Part shown: positions 33,366 to 48,000 of the stretch, one piece after another
Layout: each line of letters opens with the position of its first letter
How positions within the stretch are numbered: position 1 is the first letter of the stretch
Assembly: GCF_031877795.1 (NCBI RefSeq)
Contig: NC_133948.1
Coordinates: 8,726,948-8,790,947, forward strand
DNA from: Strix aluco
Lineage: Eukaryota > Chordata > Aves > Strigiformes > Strigidae
Direction: 5' to 3'
DNA: 64,000 nt
The notes under the pieces: generated by a model
Databases searched by the model: none
The model's input: the letters and a program-made list of their open reading frames with translations, nothing else
What the model was told of the DNA's origin: nothing
Program-made: the position numbers and the translations under genes

Positions 33366-36300
33366 TTCTACCATATGTGCAGTGTTATAGTGGAAGTAGT
33401 ACAGTTTCTTTTCTTAGTTTAGTCGTGTTGATGTTTTTATTCACATTAAATTACAAAAGTAATTGCACAAAAGTTTGAAAATAACATTTAAAGTTGGGGT
33501 AATACTTGAAGCAGAACAGACTTCTGCTAATATTACTTCTGTAGTGTTTTATATCAGAAGACCAAACAGTGCTTTTGACATAGAGCAGCCAGTAGGATAC
33601 ACTGGTTTGTTTTTTGTATTTCTTTTTTTTGGTTTGATACCATATGCTAAATATGTACCTCTGCCATGCAGCTGTTCTCTAGCATGCATACACTGGTGAA
33701 AATGTAGAAAAAGCTATAATTTAAAACAGAATATAGCAGCTTTACTGGAAGGAACAATCTTACAGAAAATAATTCCATTTGGACAAATTGTAGCAATATG
33801 GAGGCATTTCTGTGTAGGGATAGGGATGACGAAGGGGAACACTGGTGTCACTGACATAAAAAGTGTAGATTTTATTTTCATGCCTTCTGCAGAGCTCATT
33901 CAGGAAACGTCCTGAGCATCATTTGAAGGAAAAAAAAAAAAAAATCCTAACACAGCCCCTCCCCCAAATTGATATGATCTAATCTGTTTCATCATAGTCT
34001 GATAGCTAATGTTGACAAACCTCAACCGGGACCAATTTTTCTTTCATCATTACCTAGAAGAGTGAAACAGAATGAGAAGAAAGCATACAAAGTTACCTCT
34101 GTAGATACCATGTTGTTTTTAATTATGCCTTATTTTATGAGCAGGATTTATACTTCAATGTTAAAAAGTGTACACACAAAAATCTTGTGGTATAATGGAG
34201 CACAAATGATGCAGCACATCATGTCTACTGGTGTCAGCGAATTAAACAACTATTTCCAGTAATGCACATCTTAATATGAATGCTAATTAGAATGATGCAT
34301 TTCTGTTTAGTTTTTTATTTTTGAAAATAGCTGTCGCAAGGATGGGTCTGTAGACCATGCCCGTATGCTATTAAAAATACACCTTGGTGTGGACTTCTCT
34401 TCCTAATCTCTGGGCATTTTCTCCTGTGAGTAGGACTGAAATTGGATCTGGAATAATACTTGAAACTTCTTTTAACAACAATAGTGTGTTTCTGTCTTTT
34501 AGTATTATTAACAATGTTCTGTTGCTTCTGTATTTGTATTTTATGTTTAGATTTTTTTTTTTAATCGTTATTGTATCTTCTCAGGACAACCATTCCCAGC
34601 TGTTTTTGATCTCATTTTCATCTCTGGCTGTGCATGTAGCAAATTGAGTGCAGTTGTGGAGATCAAGCACATTATATGCAGAAATGTGCTTTGCGTTCTC
34701 ATTCACCACTTCCCACACCCCAGATGGGCTTTCAGCATAGACTTGTCACTGTGCTAGTGTTCAAGCCTCTTGTGCTGAATTTTTTTTGTTGGTCAAGAAT
34801 AATGTGTCTACAGTACTATGTACAACCTCGCTTGCACTTACTCAAGTTATGTTTATATAGGGATATATTATGTGACTTTAAGAAAAGAAAATGAGGGGAA
34901 AAAACCAAACAACAAAACTCATGTACTTAACATCTAAACTACCTGTGCAGTAGAGGTTCTTCAGATTCCTTTTATAAACCCCTCTTCCTTTTCCCTGTTA
35001 CAGATAATTAATCTGCCTTTCTATGCATATAGGGTTGCGGTAGTGCAATGGAATGAAGGGATTTTTTGTCATTTATTATTGTACCAGGAAGAGATGAGAA
35101 ATTAACTTGCAGATGGGGAGGGTGAATAAATCCTGATCTTTATATGCTCTTAAGTAAATAAGAGTATCTGTCATGGGTATTACATACTCTATACATTAGA
35201 CCTTTTTAAATGTATGGTTACCAGGTGATAGTTAATGTGATAAATGTATGAACTATGCTTGGTGTAATTGTTTAAATACTGTAAAGGTGCAGCATATTTT
35301 TAACCTGTCTAAAGCACACCCCCACCTCCTTTATAAGAGATATTTGAAAGCTGAGCATGAAATGTGGTAGAATAGATGTTGTGAAAACCAAGGTGATTAT
35401 GATAGGGTTTGACATAGTGGTGAACAAGGTATATAGTCTCTCTCTTTGAGAAGGTTCTTTTATAAAGAAGGTGGAGAGTAGTTCTTCCAGTTCTCTTTTG
35501 TGATTTATTTTTTTCCTGAACTAAGAAGTTATTAATTAAAAAACAAAACAAACAAACCTCATGGAAGTTGTCTGTTTCTGTTTCTTCTGTGGCACATTCA
35601 CTCACCACAGAAATGGATGCATGCAACACTTGCTAATGTTTGGTCAAGCTCTTAGTTATTTGAATGTTGAGATTTTACAACTAAATATTATTCTTGAACT
35701 TGTAACTGCAAATGACATGAGTTTTTGTGTCATTCCAAGAAATTCTCTCAAACTTTCTTAAAAGTGTCAGATGATATCACAAAGGATCATCAGTATTTAT
35801 AGGATTTATAACAAATGATATAAGCAAAAAACCTATTAACTAGAGTTCATTTTTGTCAAGGTGACTTCAAGATGCTAGTAAATAAAAGTTTACTGCTTCT
35901 AAAGAAGTGGATACTATTTCAATTTTTTGCAACACCATAAACACTGAAGTGACAAGCATTATACCACTGATTGATCTAACAGCAGGGTAGAGAAAATGTC
36001 ACATTGTGCTCATCTTTACAATGATCTATTTTGTATAAGTTATAAGATTTCAAATGGCTACTATTAATAGAACTTTTTCTGAATAGAACTTTTCCCTTGC
36101 TGAGCAAATAGGAGGACTTGCCTGTGCCACGTTCTGTCTGAGGTAGAAGACAGTAATGCCAAAGCTTCAAATTGTGGTTTAGCATCCTAGGATTTTGCGC
36201 TGCTGCCATTCCCATGCTTGAAGCTGGATATCCTTTAATGTTGTAGCTAATCTATATTGCTGTTCTAAACCAGCTGTCATTTGTTCTTCAGATTAAATTA

Positions 36301-39300
36301 AAGAGAAATTCAAACTTGGCTTAAGTAATGTAAAAGTGAAAATGCTGTATTGTTCTGTACACCGTAAAGACAAGCTGATAGACCTTAAACTTGTAATTGT
36401 GTTGGCTTGCCCTGTGCTTACATTAGTGGATTTAAGTGTTTTATACTCCATTGTGTCAACAAATGACTTGTAACTAATTTAGTTTGAGGAAGCTGCTGAT
36501 TTTTGGATTTATACCCTATCAAGTGATCAGTTCTAGCACAGCATAAGCTCTTCCAAGCACTCCCTCCATAAAGAATAAAGAAAGATGATAGCATGACTGT
36601 GAGAAAGAGAATACAATATATGGCAGCTGGAATAGCTGACAACATACTATTCTCAACAGTCAGTGTTAATCTGAGAGCACGCAGTGTGTCTGAAGTATTT
36701 GAATCAGCAACTGTAGGATAATTTGTGTTTAAGCTCTGAACTGTTTTCCTTGAATTTAATAGAAAAATCTTGGTATTTGACACTCAGAGGTCAATCATTA
36801 GCTCATCGATTCTGCAAACAAAATACATCCATTTTGTATCAATTTCTAGTCTTCAGTAGAACTGTGTAGTGCAGATGGTTTAGCCTACAGCAAGAGCTTA
36901 GGGAAATAACTTGATTCAAGTAAAAGGATTTAGGCATTTAAGAAGAGAATGCTCAATTCTAAATTATGCTCTGAAAATATGGTTTCTTATGGCCTCTTGG
37001 AAATTTCTGCTGGAAGGGGGCCTTATTTTGTACAGTCTGCCCTCTAAAAATAAACCAACACTGTGTTACTGGAAGTTAGGAAAAGGATCTCTTGATTTTT
37101 TTAAAAAGAATGTGTGGGGATTTTGCATTTTTTCCACCTATTTTATCTAACGTTCTTTCTGCATGATGTTTGGGAGCTGAAATACCACTTACACAGTTCC
37201 AAGAAATAACTTCTGAAGAAAACTAATTATACTATTTCCCACAGCAATGCTTAATATGCAAAGATTGCTTCTAAATCTGCTTTTCAGGTCATCCTTCTTT
37301 TCTTCACACTTCACCATTTTGACTTTCAATGAGGTAATTTCACCCTTAAGCTCATTAGTTTCCATAGGAAATGAATTCTAAAAAATGCTAAGTGTGCCAT
37401 ATGAGGTTTAACATCAAAGACATTTCTAGACAGACCATGAATATATGTTGAAGCTATATTTGGTCTCTGTTGGGTATTCTTTTCAGGGCTGCTGAGTTTC
37501 AGTTGCTTGCTTTCGTTAGGTAAGAGTTGGCTTAGGACTTTTTTCCTTGCAATCCAAATTAATCTTCAATTGTTTAGAATAAAATCTAATAACTGACTGG
37601 GCGATTTGGGTCAAAGGTATTTTGTTATAGGTCATGTGGTCTTCTCATGGAAAAAAACCCAAAAAAACCCCAAACAGTTATGAGTAGGATGCTTTGTTAA
37701 CCAACTGCTCTTAAAGGTTAGATTTCTGAGAGGAAACCTCAGTTCGTGTTTCCACTAAGAAGTTATAAATGTTTTTTTCTTGCTGAATGCTATTCTGAAT
37801 CCTCAAAGTTAGAATGCATAAGCTGCATGTGAAATCTTTTGGATTGTTTTCCCACTGAGTCTCCCTTCTCAACCATTTTAACCACCTGACAGTAAGAAAC
37901 CTAGCACACAGGATTCTTGTCAGCTTGCATAGCTTCAAGCTTTTATTTTGAAGCTCTGTTGCTACAAAGAAAAAAATAGGGAATGCCCGCATATTTTTGT
38001 CCTTTTCAACCTAACACATTGGCTAGAGGGATTGTCTAGTATATTCCAGAATAATTAATTTTAAAAAAAGCTGATATTATTCAAATCCAACTTTACTGAA
38101 AAGAATACTCCTTCTGTTTGTTAGCTCCATAACATTTTTTGACATTTTTTCCCATGCAATTGTGATTGAAATTATTTTCCTCCTCTTCAGCAAGTGTTTA
38201 GCATGCTTATCCCATTTGCTGCTTAGTTACAGTATGCAAAATAGCACAGTAAACTGACTACATTACCACAGAGGTAAAATTGAAGGCCAAGCCCATGCAT
38301 GAGTTGTGATGTTTTCTGTCATTAGAGAGTGGCACCATAGCTCTCAGAAGTAATATAGCCGTTAGCAACAAAATAAATGCCATAAGTAATACTATTTAAA
38401 AACTAATCCTAGTCAATATTTACAGCTGAGGGTATTAGAGCACTTTATTCTGCCTGGAGCTTTCAGAATTTCTTAAATTTGAGCTATGAATTTTTGAAGA
38501 GTATGGGTGGAAACTGTTTCTGTTCCTGGGAGGAAAAAAAAAGAGCAGAATTTCAAAATGGCTCCTTTAGCTGTAAGAGGAAGAAAATATTTTATAAGTT
38601 CTTTGAAGCTACAAAATAAAACACAAATGCCTCTTTAGCAGTTAATTTTAGTGATCTGCCTAAAAAACCCATGAACTTCAAAAGTCAAGTCAAGAACTTA
38701 AGCTTATGTCTCCTGTGTGTTGTACTCTGGGCTCTTCAGGGCAGACCAAGAGCGAGGGGCTGGTCTTTGTGTACCTGCAGCATGCACCAGTTAGGCATCA
38801 GGCTTCAGTGTCTTCTGGTGGCAGAAGACATTGCCTTTGAATAGTTTGGTATATCAGCCACATCTGTTCTAAGAATAAGCAGCATCATTCAATATTGCAT
38901 ATTCTTCAAGAGGAGGGCCTCTCTCTTGAGACATATATATGTATATAGTCCGTGCTGAACATAGGATACCTGATTTAGTGTCCCGTGTAGAATTGGCTAT
39001 ATACCACTACAGCAGGCAATAGTGGAAGAGGTACACAGTGTTAAGTCTTCACAGGTTTAGAAAAATCTGTTTGGTTACACAGAGAGGTAGTAGAGGAAGC
39101 TGGTGTAAGCAACCACCTCATTATCTACTAGGTTACTGAGGAGAAGTCAAACAGGATCTAATCCTCAGGTTTGCTGACTGAATGGAGCAGCTTGCTTTTG
39201 TGCTCTTTCCATTGCAGCAACTGCTAGGGAGGTCGCTGTGCTGGTGTACACCACGCGATGGACTGGTGCTCTGAGGCAATGCCTGTACAACTTAGTCTTC

Positions 39301-41284
39301 CAGCAAAATAAGCAAAATAAATGTCACTACATTGTAGAAATGAATAGTTAAACACACTTTTATTGAAAAAGCCACTTTTTCCAGCCCTTCAAATATAGCT
39401 ATTGTCAATAACTGAACACAAGTACTTTTCAAAAGTCGATTTTTAGTACTTCAATCTTTAGAAATGTAGTAAGTAACAGAATACTGACTGAATTACAACG
39501 TATATGAATTTAATGCAGTGGAAGTTATTATTAGAGTACTAAAGACTTCTAAATATTTTCTTAAATCATAAATATATTAACTCTTCCCTTTGAATCATGT
39601 AGCATTAATTTAAAAACAACAGCAAAAACGACAACAACAAAACCCCAACTTGGAGCCAGACTTTTGTGCTTCAAAACTACTCAACCCAGTCTGGTAATAA
39701 CAAATGTGGAGACTTGTTTGATGCTCGTGTTTGAGTCAACTGCTAAAGGGCATATATGTTTTTGCTTCCACCACTACCAGATGCGAGGCTTCTATGTCTA
39801 CGTAGACACGTAAACATACACACAAAATATAAGGCAAACCCTACAATCTTGTGTTGCCTATCTTAGACATTAATAGGTGGCAAATGGAAGTGTAATAGCA
39901 GGTGAAATCATAAATAATTCAGCTAAATATTTCAGGAATCAGACTGAAATGCCTTCACATAGAAGGATTAAGATAACTCGATGCACGCTGTAGCTAATAT
40001 AGGGGAAGACTTGTATGGAAGATTTCCTTCTGACACCTGTTTTATGATATAACATTGCTTTAAAACAATGTGCTGTGTCAGCTGCAAAATACAGCTTCTT
40101 AGGGAATTTATTTCATTTAAGAAAGCAAAAAAAAAATCTAAGTTGGGGGCTGAACATGCAGGAGTCTCTTGCAAAGATAGGAAAATATCACTGGGAGGCA
40201 ATTAAAATACTGATGGGGTTATTAAAGGCAATAGGACTAGCAGGCTTCCCTTTGGTTCAGTATTCCATTGAATGCCCTGGATCTGTAATCAGGGAGGCAC
40301 AGCCACTTAGTAGTTCATTTCTAAAGAAAGTGAGCACTCAAAGTTTGCCCCACTTAATTTTATCTTTTAAGTCTTGCCTGCTAAAGGAAGGGAAATAGTT
40401 CTCTAGTCAATGTGCGTTACCAGCAATAAATAGCTGGTGGATATAGGATAAGAGCAGCTGCAAGTATCCAAGTGTTGGATGATGAAGACTATTCCTAGTA
40501 TTTCAATGTTTTTGTACACATGCTCCTGTTGCCATGAGGAACCACTTAAAGATGTGGTGGACTGAGGTGTTTTAAGCCTATGTAGCTCTAATAAAGACAA
40601 AGCTACATCAGACTTTTATAGAACTAGCATCCAGTATTGGGTTGCTCAGCTTGTCTGTACACTTCTCTAAAGAGTTAGGATATGAGATAATCATGGTCTT
40701 TAATATTAGAGATGCTAATGCTCGGTAAACCTTGTGCTAGAGTGCAGAAGTTATGAAATGCTTAAAATTAAGTTTACAAAACTGTACGCAAACATGCATG
40801 ATTGAATTCTTACCCTTGGCTTGGCAAGGCTTGGATTGTACAGGCGTAGCTATAAACAGAATTTAACTCATAGCTCCCAACAGAAAGACTCAAGTGATAC
40901 CACAGTAACAGAGGACTGATTTACATTTCAGATATAAACCACGATGTAACCATCTCAGATGACTTTCATTTCTCATTCCAGAAAAGGTTTTCTGCAGTCT
41001 GAAGTACCTTTTCAGAGGATGCTTTCTTGTATAAACCACATCAAAATTTCATGCAGAAGAATAGAGATGAGGTTAATGAGCATAGGGGGAAGATGGCATC
41101 TGTGCTGTGCTATGGTACGTATCCTTGTCATCTCAATCCCAATGGGTGGGAAGCAAAGACCGCTCTTAACAGAGTTGCATCCATCTATGACTGCCATGCT
41201 CATCTACTTGGCACAGCTTCCACTCTGGTCACGTCCCTGTTGCCTCTGTTTTTGTGAACTGATGTTTCAGTCTTTCTGAGGGCA
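33366..41284. other. Convergent intergenic DNA holding both 3' UTRs
   Basis: AT-rich sequence with no coding exon recognised between the CHFR stop and the stop of the minus-strand gene. Plus-strand poly(A) signal candidates: ATTAAA near 34369, AATAAA at 35125-35130, 35881-35886 and 38615-38620. Minus-strand candidates (seen as TTTATT): 40107-40112 and 39359-39364. An A14 run lies at about 33931-33944. No CR1 or other known repeat was seen. Confidence 0.6.
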
Positions 41285-42022
41285 TCACTGGACTGAAGCA
41301 TGGCATAGCGTAGGAGCAGCTAGGGTATCACAGTTCTGTGGGGTCTCAGTAGTAGTAGCATCTACAGCTGATGAGCTCTGCTGGTCCCTAGAAGAGCTAG
41401 GGGCCTTCACGTGACCTTTGTATAAACTAGGGGATTTTGCCCAAAGGGGAAGATTTGACGTGAAACTGGCAGAATTCTTCCCCTCAACAGTCAGAACCAC
41501 TGGCTGTTTATCTGGCACAGCTGGAACATACACAGCATTTTGCTCTGGCAGATGATCTCCACATTGACTAAGATGTTCTGCTAGGACCAGAGGCTGCTGA
41601 TCGTCCCCTTCTTCAGAAATAACAAAAACCGGTTTGTTTTTATCTGTTTCTACCATGAGCTCTTTTGTTTTCGAACCATTGACCAAGTTGATTTTCAGTG
41701 GATTGGAGCTCTCTAGAAGATTTTTGGGGCTTTGGCTGTTAACTGAAGATGCTGCCCCTAGATGTCTTGAGGGATCCAAGGATCTCACATGTTTGCTGTC
41801 AGGGGAACTGGCTAAAAATCCAAAATAAGGATTCCCAAACCTGGATTTCTTCAAATTGCAGGAGCTTAGCTTCCTCTGCCTTTGTGCAGACAGAGTGAGG
41901 GGATATGAGGCATTACTGGCAGATGAATCAGAGTAAATGGTCTCTGATGCTCCCTCTATCTCAGTGGCTGAGATTACCTTTCTAGTTGGGACACCTTGGG
42001 ATCTTGCAGCTGTAGGAAAACC
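41285..42022 (-). CDS. CUB membrane protein, last coding exon (G)
   Basis: An open frame of 245 codons plus TGA (41285-41287), opened by a good acceptor (TTTTGCACAG). It encodes the distal cytoplasmic tail: Ser-rich, with ETIYSDSSASN, a FGNPYFGF segment (NPxF-type), an acidic FVISEEGDDQQPLVLAEH stretch, and a C-terminal CHASVQ. No enzymatic domain is seen. The exon starts in phase 0, matching exon F. Confidence 0.87.
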   Translation of the reverse strand, partial: GFPTAARSQGVPTRKVISATEIEGASETIYSDSSASNASYPLTLSAQRQRKLSSCNLKKSRFGNPYFGFLASSPDSKHVRSLDPSRHLGAASSVNSQSPKNLLESSNPLKINLVNGSKTKELMVETDKNKPVFVISEEGDDQQPLVLAEHLSQCGDHLPEQNAVYVPAVPDKQPVVLTVEGKNSASFTSNLPLWAKSPSLYKGHVKAPSSSRDQQSSSAVDATTTETPQNCDTLAAPTLCHASVQ

Positions 42023-45000
42023 CTGTGCAAAATAATAATAAATTAGTAGACATGCCATGAAAAGCAGCTTTCTTGAGAAACTTTGATCTCAAAGGAACTA
42101 CAAGTAAAAATTCCTGGTTATGTCAGAGGTGAGATGCATTCTTTAGCAAAAACCTATGTTATTACCTTAAAAAAGAAGAAACATTCTCTATTAGCTTTGT
42201 AACAAGCTGTTGGTTTGGTGATTACAGTCAGTAAGAACTAGATATCCCTCCCACACCTATGGATTCCTCACAATGCAATAGTAATAACTCAATTAAAATG
42301 AATTTAAGGCATAACCAGGGGAAAAAAGGTACATGTCAGAACATTCAATGAGATAATGTAGTCTGAAGGCATTTTTTCATATTTTTCTGGTCTGGGGATC
42401 ATTTCTTAACCACGTGCTAACTGCTGGGAAATACATCTTCTTAGCACTTCAGGAAAGCCTGAATAAATTACAATATAGTTAGGCAAAAGAGTTTCCCATA
42501 CACCAAGCAAGATGGACTGAAATGTGTATCGCATTACAGGTTGGAGAGGCAAAGCAGTAGACCAAGGGGAAAACGTGTCCCATCAACAAGCAACTGGGGG
42601 TACTGAGGCACAGACCCCGACCATCATGTCCTCCCCTCCTTGCAAGACTTACACTGTTGTCAACCAGCTTTGTGAAGGGACTGTTGGTGGTCCAGCTACA
42701 CCATTTTTTCTGTAGCTGTGGTATTGGAGCCAGGAAGTCATGGAAAGTGCGGGCACTCCATGTGCGTTGTCTGGGACACTGATTTTCCAGCTGGACATTC
42801 CCCTTCTCAACAGCATCTGCTCCTGCAGCTGTGTGATTAGAAGTCAGCCAGTCAGACACGGAGGCTGGGCTTGTGACACTTCTTTTTAGGTTTTTGTCCT
42901 GAAAAGAGTAAATAAAAGTCATTTACAGCATCTTTCATCAAAAGGTTTTAAAACCACTTTAAAAATATGCAGTTAGTGCAAGAGACTGATTTCTTCAGTG
43001 GTTCTCTTCTCAGGACAAGACACGGGAATGCAACTTCTCATTGCTCGTCCAGCATGTTGCCTGAAGTTCACTGGCTTCCATGGATGAAAGTTTTACTTTG
43101 CTTCCCCAGTTTCAGATTTATCAATGAATTGGGAAATTTCAGTTACATAAGAAACAAAATTGTACCATTCTCACTAACCAAATACATCAAAGATCTACAG
43201 CTTTAGTTTGCTGGAGATATCTGACAGATCAGAGTAGTAAACTTCACTGGATAAAACATAAGTCTTCCACTCTGCTTGGCTCTTGGAAGGCTCCAGATGT
43301 GTCTGTCTAGGGAAACAAAGCTTCAAGGGGAACAGGGCCCGCTGAAAGAAATCCAGAAGCAAGTAATGAGAGAACCAGAAGTCTCAAAAATGCATGATTC
43401 CAGAAGTAATTCACTTACAGAAGTAAATGGTTCGCTTTATTCTGTGTTAGGGAAGAATTAAGAAAATAGAAATAATTAAAAATAAAGAGAAAGGGAATAA
43501 TCTTTTCTAGGTGTCTGTGGTGAATAGAACAAGAAGTACAAGACCCAGACTGGAGCCGAGGAGATTTTCAGTTCACATAAAAAATGCTTTGCAGGTGGAA
43601 AACATGCTTTACCAGTAGAACAAGACGTCCAAACAGGTGTAAAATTGCCATCATTGGAAGGTGAGACCACATTAAACCATTGTTACCAGCTCTCTGTATA
43701 AGCAGAATTGATCTGACATGGGAATGAATTAGAGACAGCTTCTAAAGATCTCTTCCATACTTACTTTATATGTTTCGATGTTGCATTTAAAATCACAATT
43801 TTTGTCCTTAATATTTATGTGGGTTTAGAGCCAGAAAAGTTGAAGAATCCCTGACTGTCCTATGAATCTCCTTTCGTTCTTACTAATACTTCACCTGTTA
43901 TTTATACAAGCCTCCTGTTCCACAACTCTATATGTATTTTTAATTTTCAGCTGTGCGAATATTGTTGTCATGAGAAGAATGCAAAATCCACATTCCCAAA
44001 GTTTACATAGTCCTTAAAGAGGGTCTGAAATAAATCCCACAGTGTCCTGGATTTAACAGTCACGAGAAACCAGAAACTTGTAATTTGTTATTTCTGAGAA
44101 ACTGAAACTCTCAAGTTTCTTCAAATCAAAGAAACTATTTAGTTAAAATGTCATATTGGAAATGGATGGGCAGAGAAGCAAGAAATCAGCTACTACAGCA
44201 GAAGAAAAATCTCAGTAGGAATCTGGGAGAGGTTTCAGGCTCTGGATAAGTTTTTTTTTCAGTATTAAGCTGTTAGTCTCAGATTTCATTAAAGTAACAA
44301 TCTTTATTTATAAATTTATAAGCCAGCTGTCTTCTCCTCAGAAGCCTCTTCAGGCTGTCTTGGGATTTACTATTCCAATATTATAAGTACCTCCAAAGTG
44401 GTGTAAAAGTTAGCCACTGGTTTTGAGATAAATATACTGGAAGTGACTACAAAGATGAATAATGTATTTTCTAGATTTTGAAAATGTTTTAGCAAAAAAT
44501 GTTTCTTAAACCTCCATGATAATACTCTTTACTCAAACCTTTGCATCTGAAACTTGTAATGTCTGAATAGAAGTCAGAGGTCATAGTTATAAGTTAGACA
44601 AAGGCTCAATGATGACCTAAACTAAACGGGACTTAGAAAGCCATGACCCTCCTGGAGGATAGCTCAGAAGTCATCTGAAAGGCATCCTGCTCTCCTCTTC
44701 CTTACACTAGTCCATGTACAGAGACATGTGTTTGCTCTCCCAGCTCTTGCCTGATGGGATTGATTTCTTCAAATGGATTTTAAAAGTTAAAAAGCAAAAG
44801 CCATTTTATTACTGGCTCCCGCCCAGCAGAGCTGAGGCTCACACTTACTGGGGGGCATAAGTCCAAGTGGCCAGCCACCATTTCTCAGTAAAAAGATCTG
44901 GATAACTTTTAAAATGAAAGCTCCTTATAGCTTGCTTTCTCTAGTTGAGCATTTGGGGTGACCCGAGTCTGATGGTGTTATTTACTGTACCATAAAGGCT

Positions 45001-48000
45001 CAGGATTTCATACATCTTTTCACATGAGGATAACTTCTTAGCTCCTGCTAAGAAAGTGGCTACGGACCCATGGATAACTCATCCTACTTGCCTCATGCTG
45101 GTCCACAAAACTATGCACCATACCCACTGCAGGGCTCAGAGGCTAAAGTCAGGAGCTGGCTGGCCAGCTGCATTTTACATCCTAAAAATACACATTCAGA
45201 AATTAAACCATTAACATGTTTATTTCTAACATCCAGTAACCCCCCGTAACTCAAGCAGCCTGAAGAGATCCCATGTGAGTGCAGGTTTGTAATTAGCCTG
45301 TTGTGCTCAATTTCCACCCTCCTTGGAGAGGATAGTCTTCAGCTGTGCGGAAAGACCCCATGCTTTTAAACAGGCCCTTTCACCCTTCTTGGGTAGGTTT
45401 TCTGCTTGTTAAGGGATTTGGTTGAGAGAATCGATTCACTTGTTTGCAGCATGGACATTGCTGAGAAGGAGGTGCCTCCTGAGTGAATAATGTGGTAAAT
45501 CACTTTAATTTTTTGGGCTACTTTCACTTAGAACTCTTTTAACACTAAGTATTTTATTTATATATACTTATATATATATAAATCTTCTCTCACAGACTGC
45601 TTGCAGAAGGGATGGCAGAATAGAAATGTTTTTCTTTAAGTGTATTTGTTCATTCTGACTAGAGTGGGGAAAAGAAGGAAAAGGGGTTTTCCCTGTCTAG
45701 AAGCTGTATTTGTGTGTGACTGCCACCAGGTGAAGCTCTCTCCACTGGTAAGAAGTCCAGGGAGTGCAGGTGTTCAAGGGTGTCCAGCTTGGGCACGGAA
45801 ACAGCTCCCAGTGTCCTGCTCTGCAGAAGGTAAGGTGTTTGGGCAAGGAAAGGCACCAGACCTGTTTTCCCTTCTTTCTCTCTTTCTGTTAATCAGTGTG
45901 GTCAACTGGATGAAAAGCTTAGCACATGTCTTACACTAGCATAGGAAAATCCTGACTAGCCTGGCCTCCTAGCTAATTTCCTAATCAAGTGCAGGGATAC
46001 AGAATGCTTTTGTTTTGTGAACTGTGACAAAAATATTATATGGACTGTTCTGGGGCATGTGAGCTTCTTGTGCTGGTTGTTTCTTCTCATGGCGGGGGGG
46101 GGCCTCCACAGAGAGGGTAGTGGAGAAGAAAGTATTGACCTGGGAAAGGCTTTAGTATGCATAGACTTGTAATGCATGTGCTCTGTCAGGCGCTACACTC
46201 AAGGTTGAAGAGGTGGCAGCCAGACCTGAGACTTCTGAGCTATCATCTGTTTCTAAACAAATAATTGACCAGGAGCGCAGGGGAAAGAGCTAAAATAAGA
46301 GAGAACCTACTGAACTGACTCAGGTTTCTGTGTGTGTGTTTGAAAGGACCCCAGTGCTTCCACTTAAAGTGCTTGATTTCTTTGGAGCATACACTGTTAA
46401 TTTTCACATCAGCCTGGTGAGACAGTTAAATAACTTTCTGACGAGCTGAGGAGCCAAGTAACTTCCCTGACCACTTGGTACTGGTGGTCAGGAGCAGGTC
46501 TTTCAGTTGCTACAAGTGATGTTTTTAATGGAACATCATCTTTGCCAATTAACATATTTCTGAGGGCTGGTCCTACTGCTCTGCACTATCACCTATTCTG
46601 GCCTTGCTCTTCTCAAAGCTGGGAAGATAGTGGCTTGAAGGATCACAGCCCACATCATTTGATGGCAGCTCAGCTCGAGGGCTAGAAGAACTGCCTGGTT
46701 CAGTCACTCCCTTCCTTGCAAAGTGGGCAGTAAGCATAAATGGATAGATATGACAAGTGCTGTCCAAGAGGGGCATCCAGTGGCTTGCTAGAGATGCCGA
46801 AGAGCATTCCTACCTGTATTCTGTAGGTGGTAAAGCTCAGGCCGCTGGCCCCAGGTCCAGCAGAAATAATAAACACTTCATCACTCCCAGTCTCGGTGGT
46901 CACTGCGGATACGGAGGAGGGCACATCTGGGTCAGTGTCCTGAGGAGACCGTTCTGTGCTGCCTCCGCAGGAAGTGACTGAGTAAAGAAGAAAATCAATA
47001 AAGACTGCTTACAAGAGTCCAAAACATCTGTTCCCGACTCCTCCATGACAAACCCTCCTCCTTCTCTCCCCAGACAATCTAGAATAGGCTTTGGCTGTCT
47101 GTCACACCAGTCAGAACAAAATTCAAGCCAACAGTTTTCTCCTCTGAAACTGCAAGCTTTTAAAAACAAAAGGGAAGGGGAGGAACACCCCTGGGTCTGC
47201 TTTCTAATAAAGACAGACCCACACCGAAATCCCTGATACTAAACACACAAGATTGTGCTGCAGATCAGAAACTTGCAGATTTGCTCAACTCATTCTTTAT
47301 TTGTATTTACCCATCCCTGTTAAAATTGGGAGCTGTGCTTTTGCTTGAACCCTAGCAATGCTGCTCCTACAGGCAGCGTTATGCTCCAGGACTGCCACAG
47401 GGGTGTGTGTGTGCATGTGTCCCCAAAGCTTGTCCATCTGGTCCACACCAGGAGAGCTCTGGCCACAACCTTCTCGATGACTTTTCCAAAGCAGGAGATG
47501 GAAAGCTGACGTGGTTGGGAGCACAGAGTTAGCTTTTTAGGAAGATCCCTGTGGGAGACCTGTGTGTAATGGCTGATGGTTTAGTGGGAAACCAATGGTG
47601 TGTAGCAACACAACATGAAGCAGCTCCCTGTTGGACTTCACCAGCCAAAAGGGGCACTGATACAATTCGTGTGTTTTGACTCAAAATTGCAGTAAGTGAC
47701 ATTATCTGCAGCTCAGCTGGGGGTCTCTTTTGCTTGAAACATACTGTGAGGTAAATGTCATGTAAAGCAGTCTCATCCATGAAGTTCTTCAGAAAAAGTT
47801 AGCTCCAAGAGTCAAAGTTGTCCAAAGCCAATGTAAGCACTGTAAAACTCATCCTTTCCAGACAAGGTTAGGCACATGGCAGGTGAAACTCTTCCATGGT
47901 TTATGGATCTTTGTAAGTTGTTTGTAGCAGCCTGAACCTAACACATTTGCTCTGCTAACCCAGTGTCTCTGCAATGCCATGTGCTATGACAGCTTTTGTT

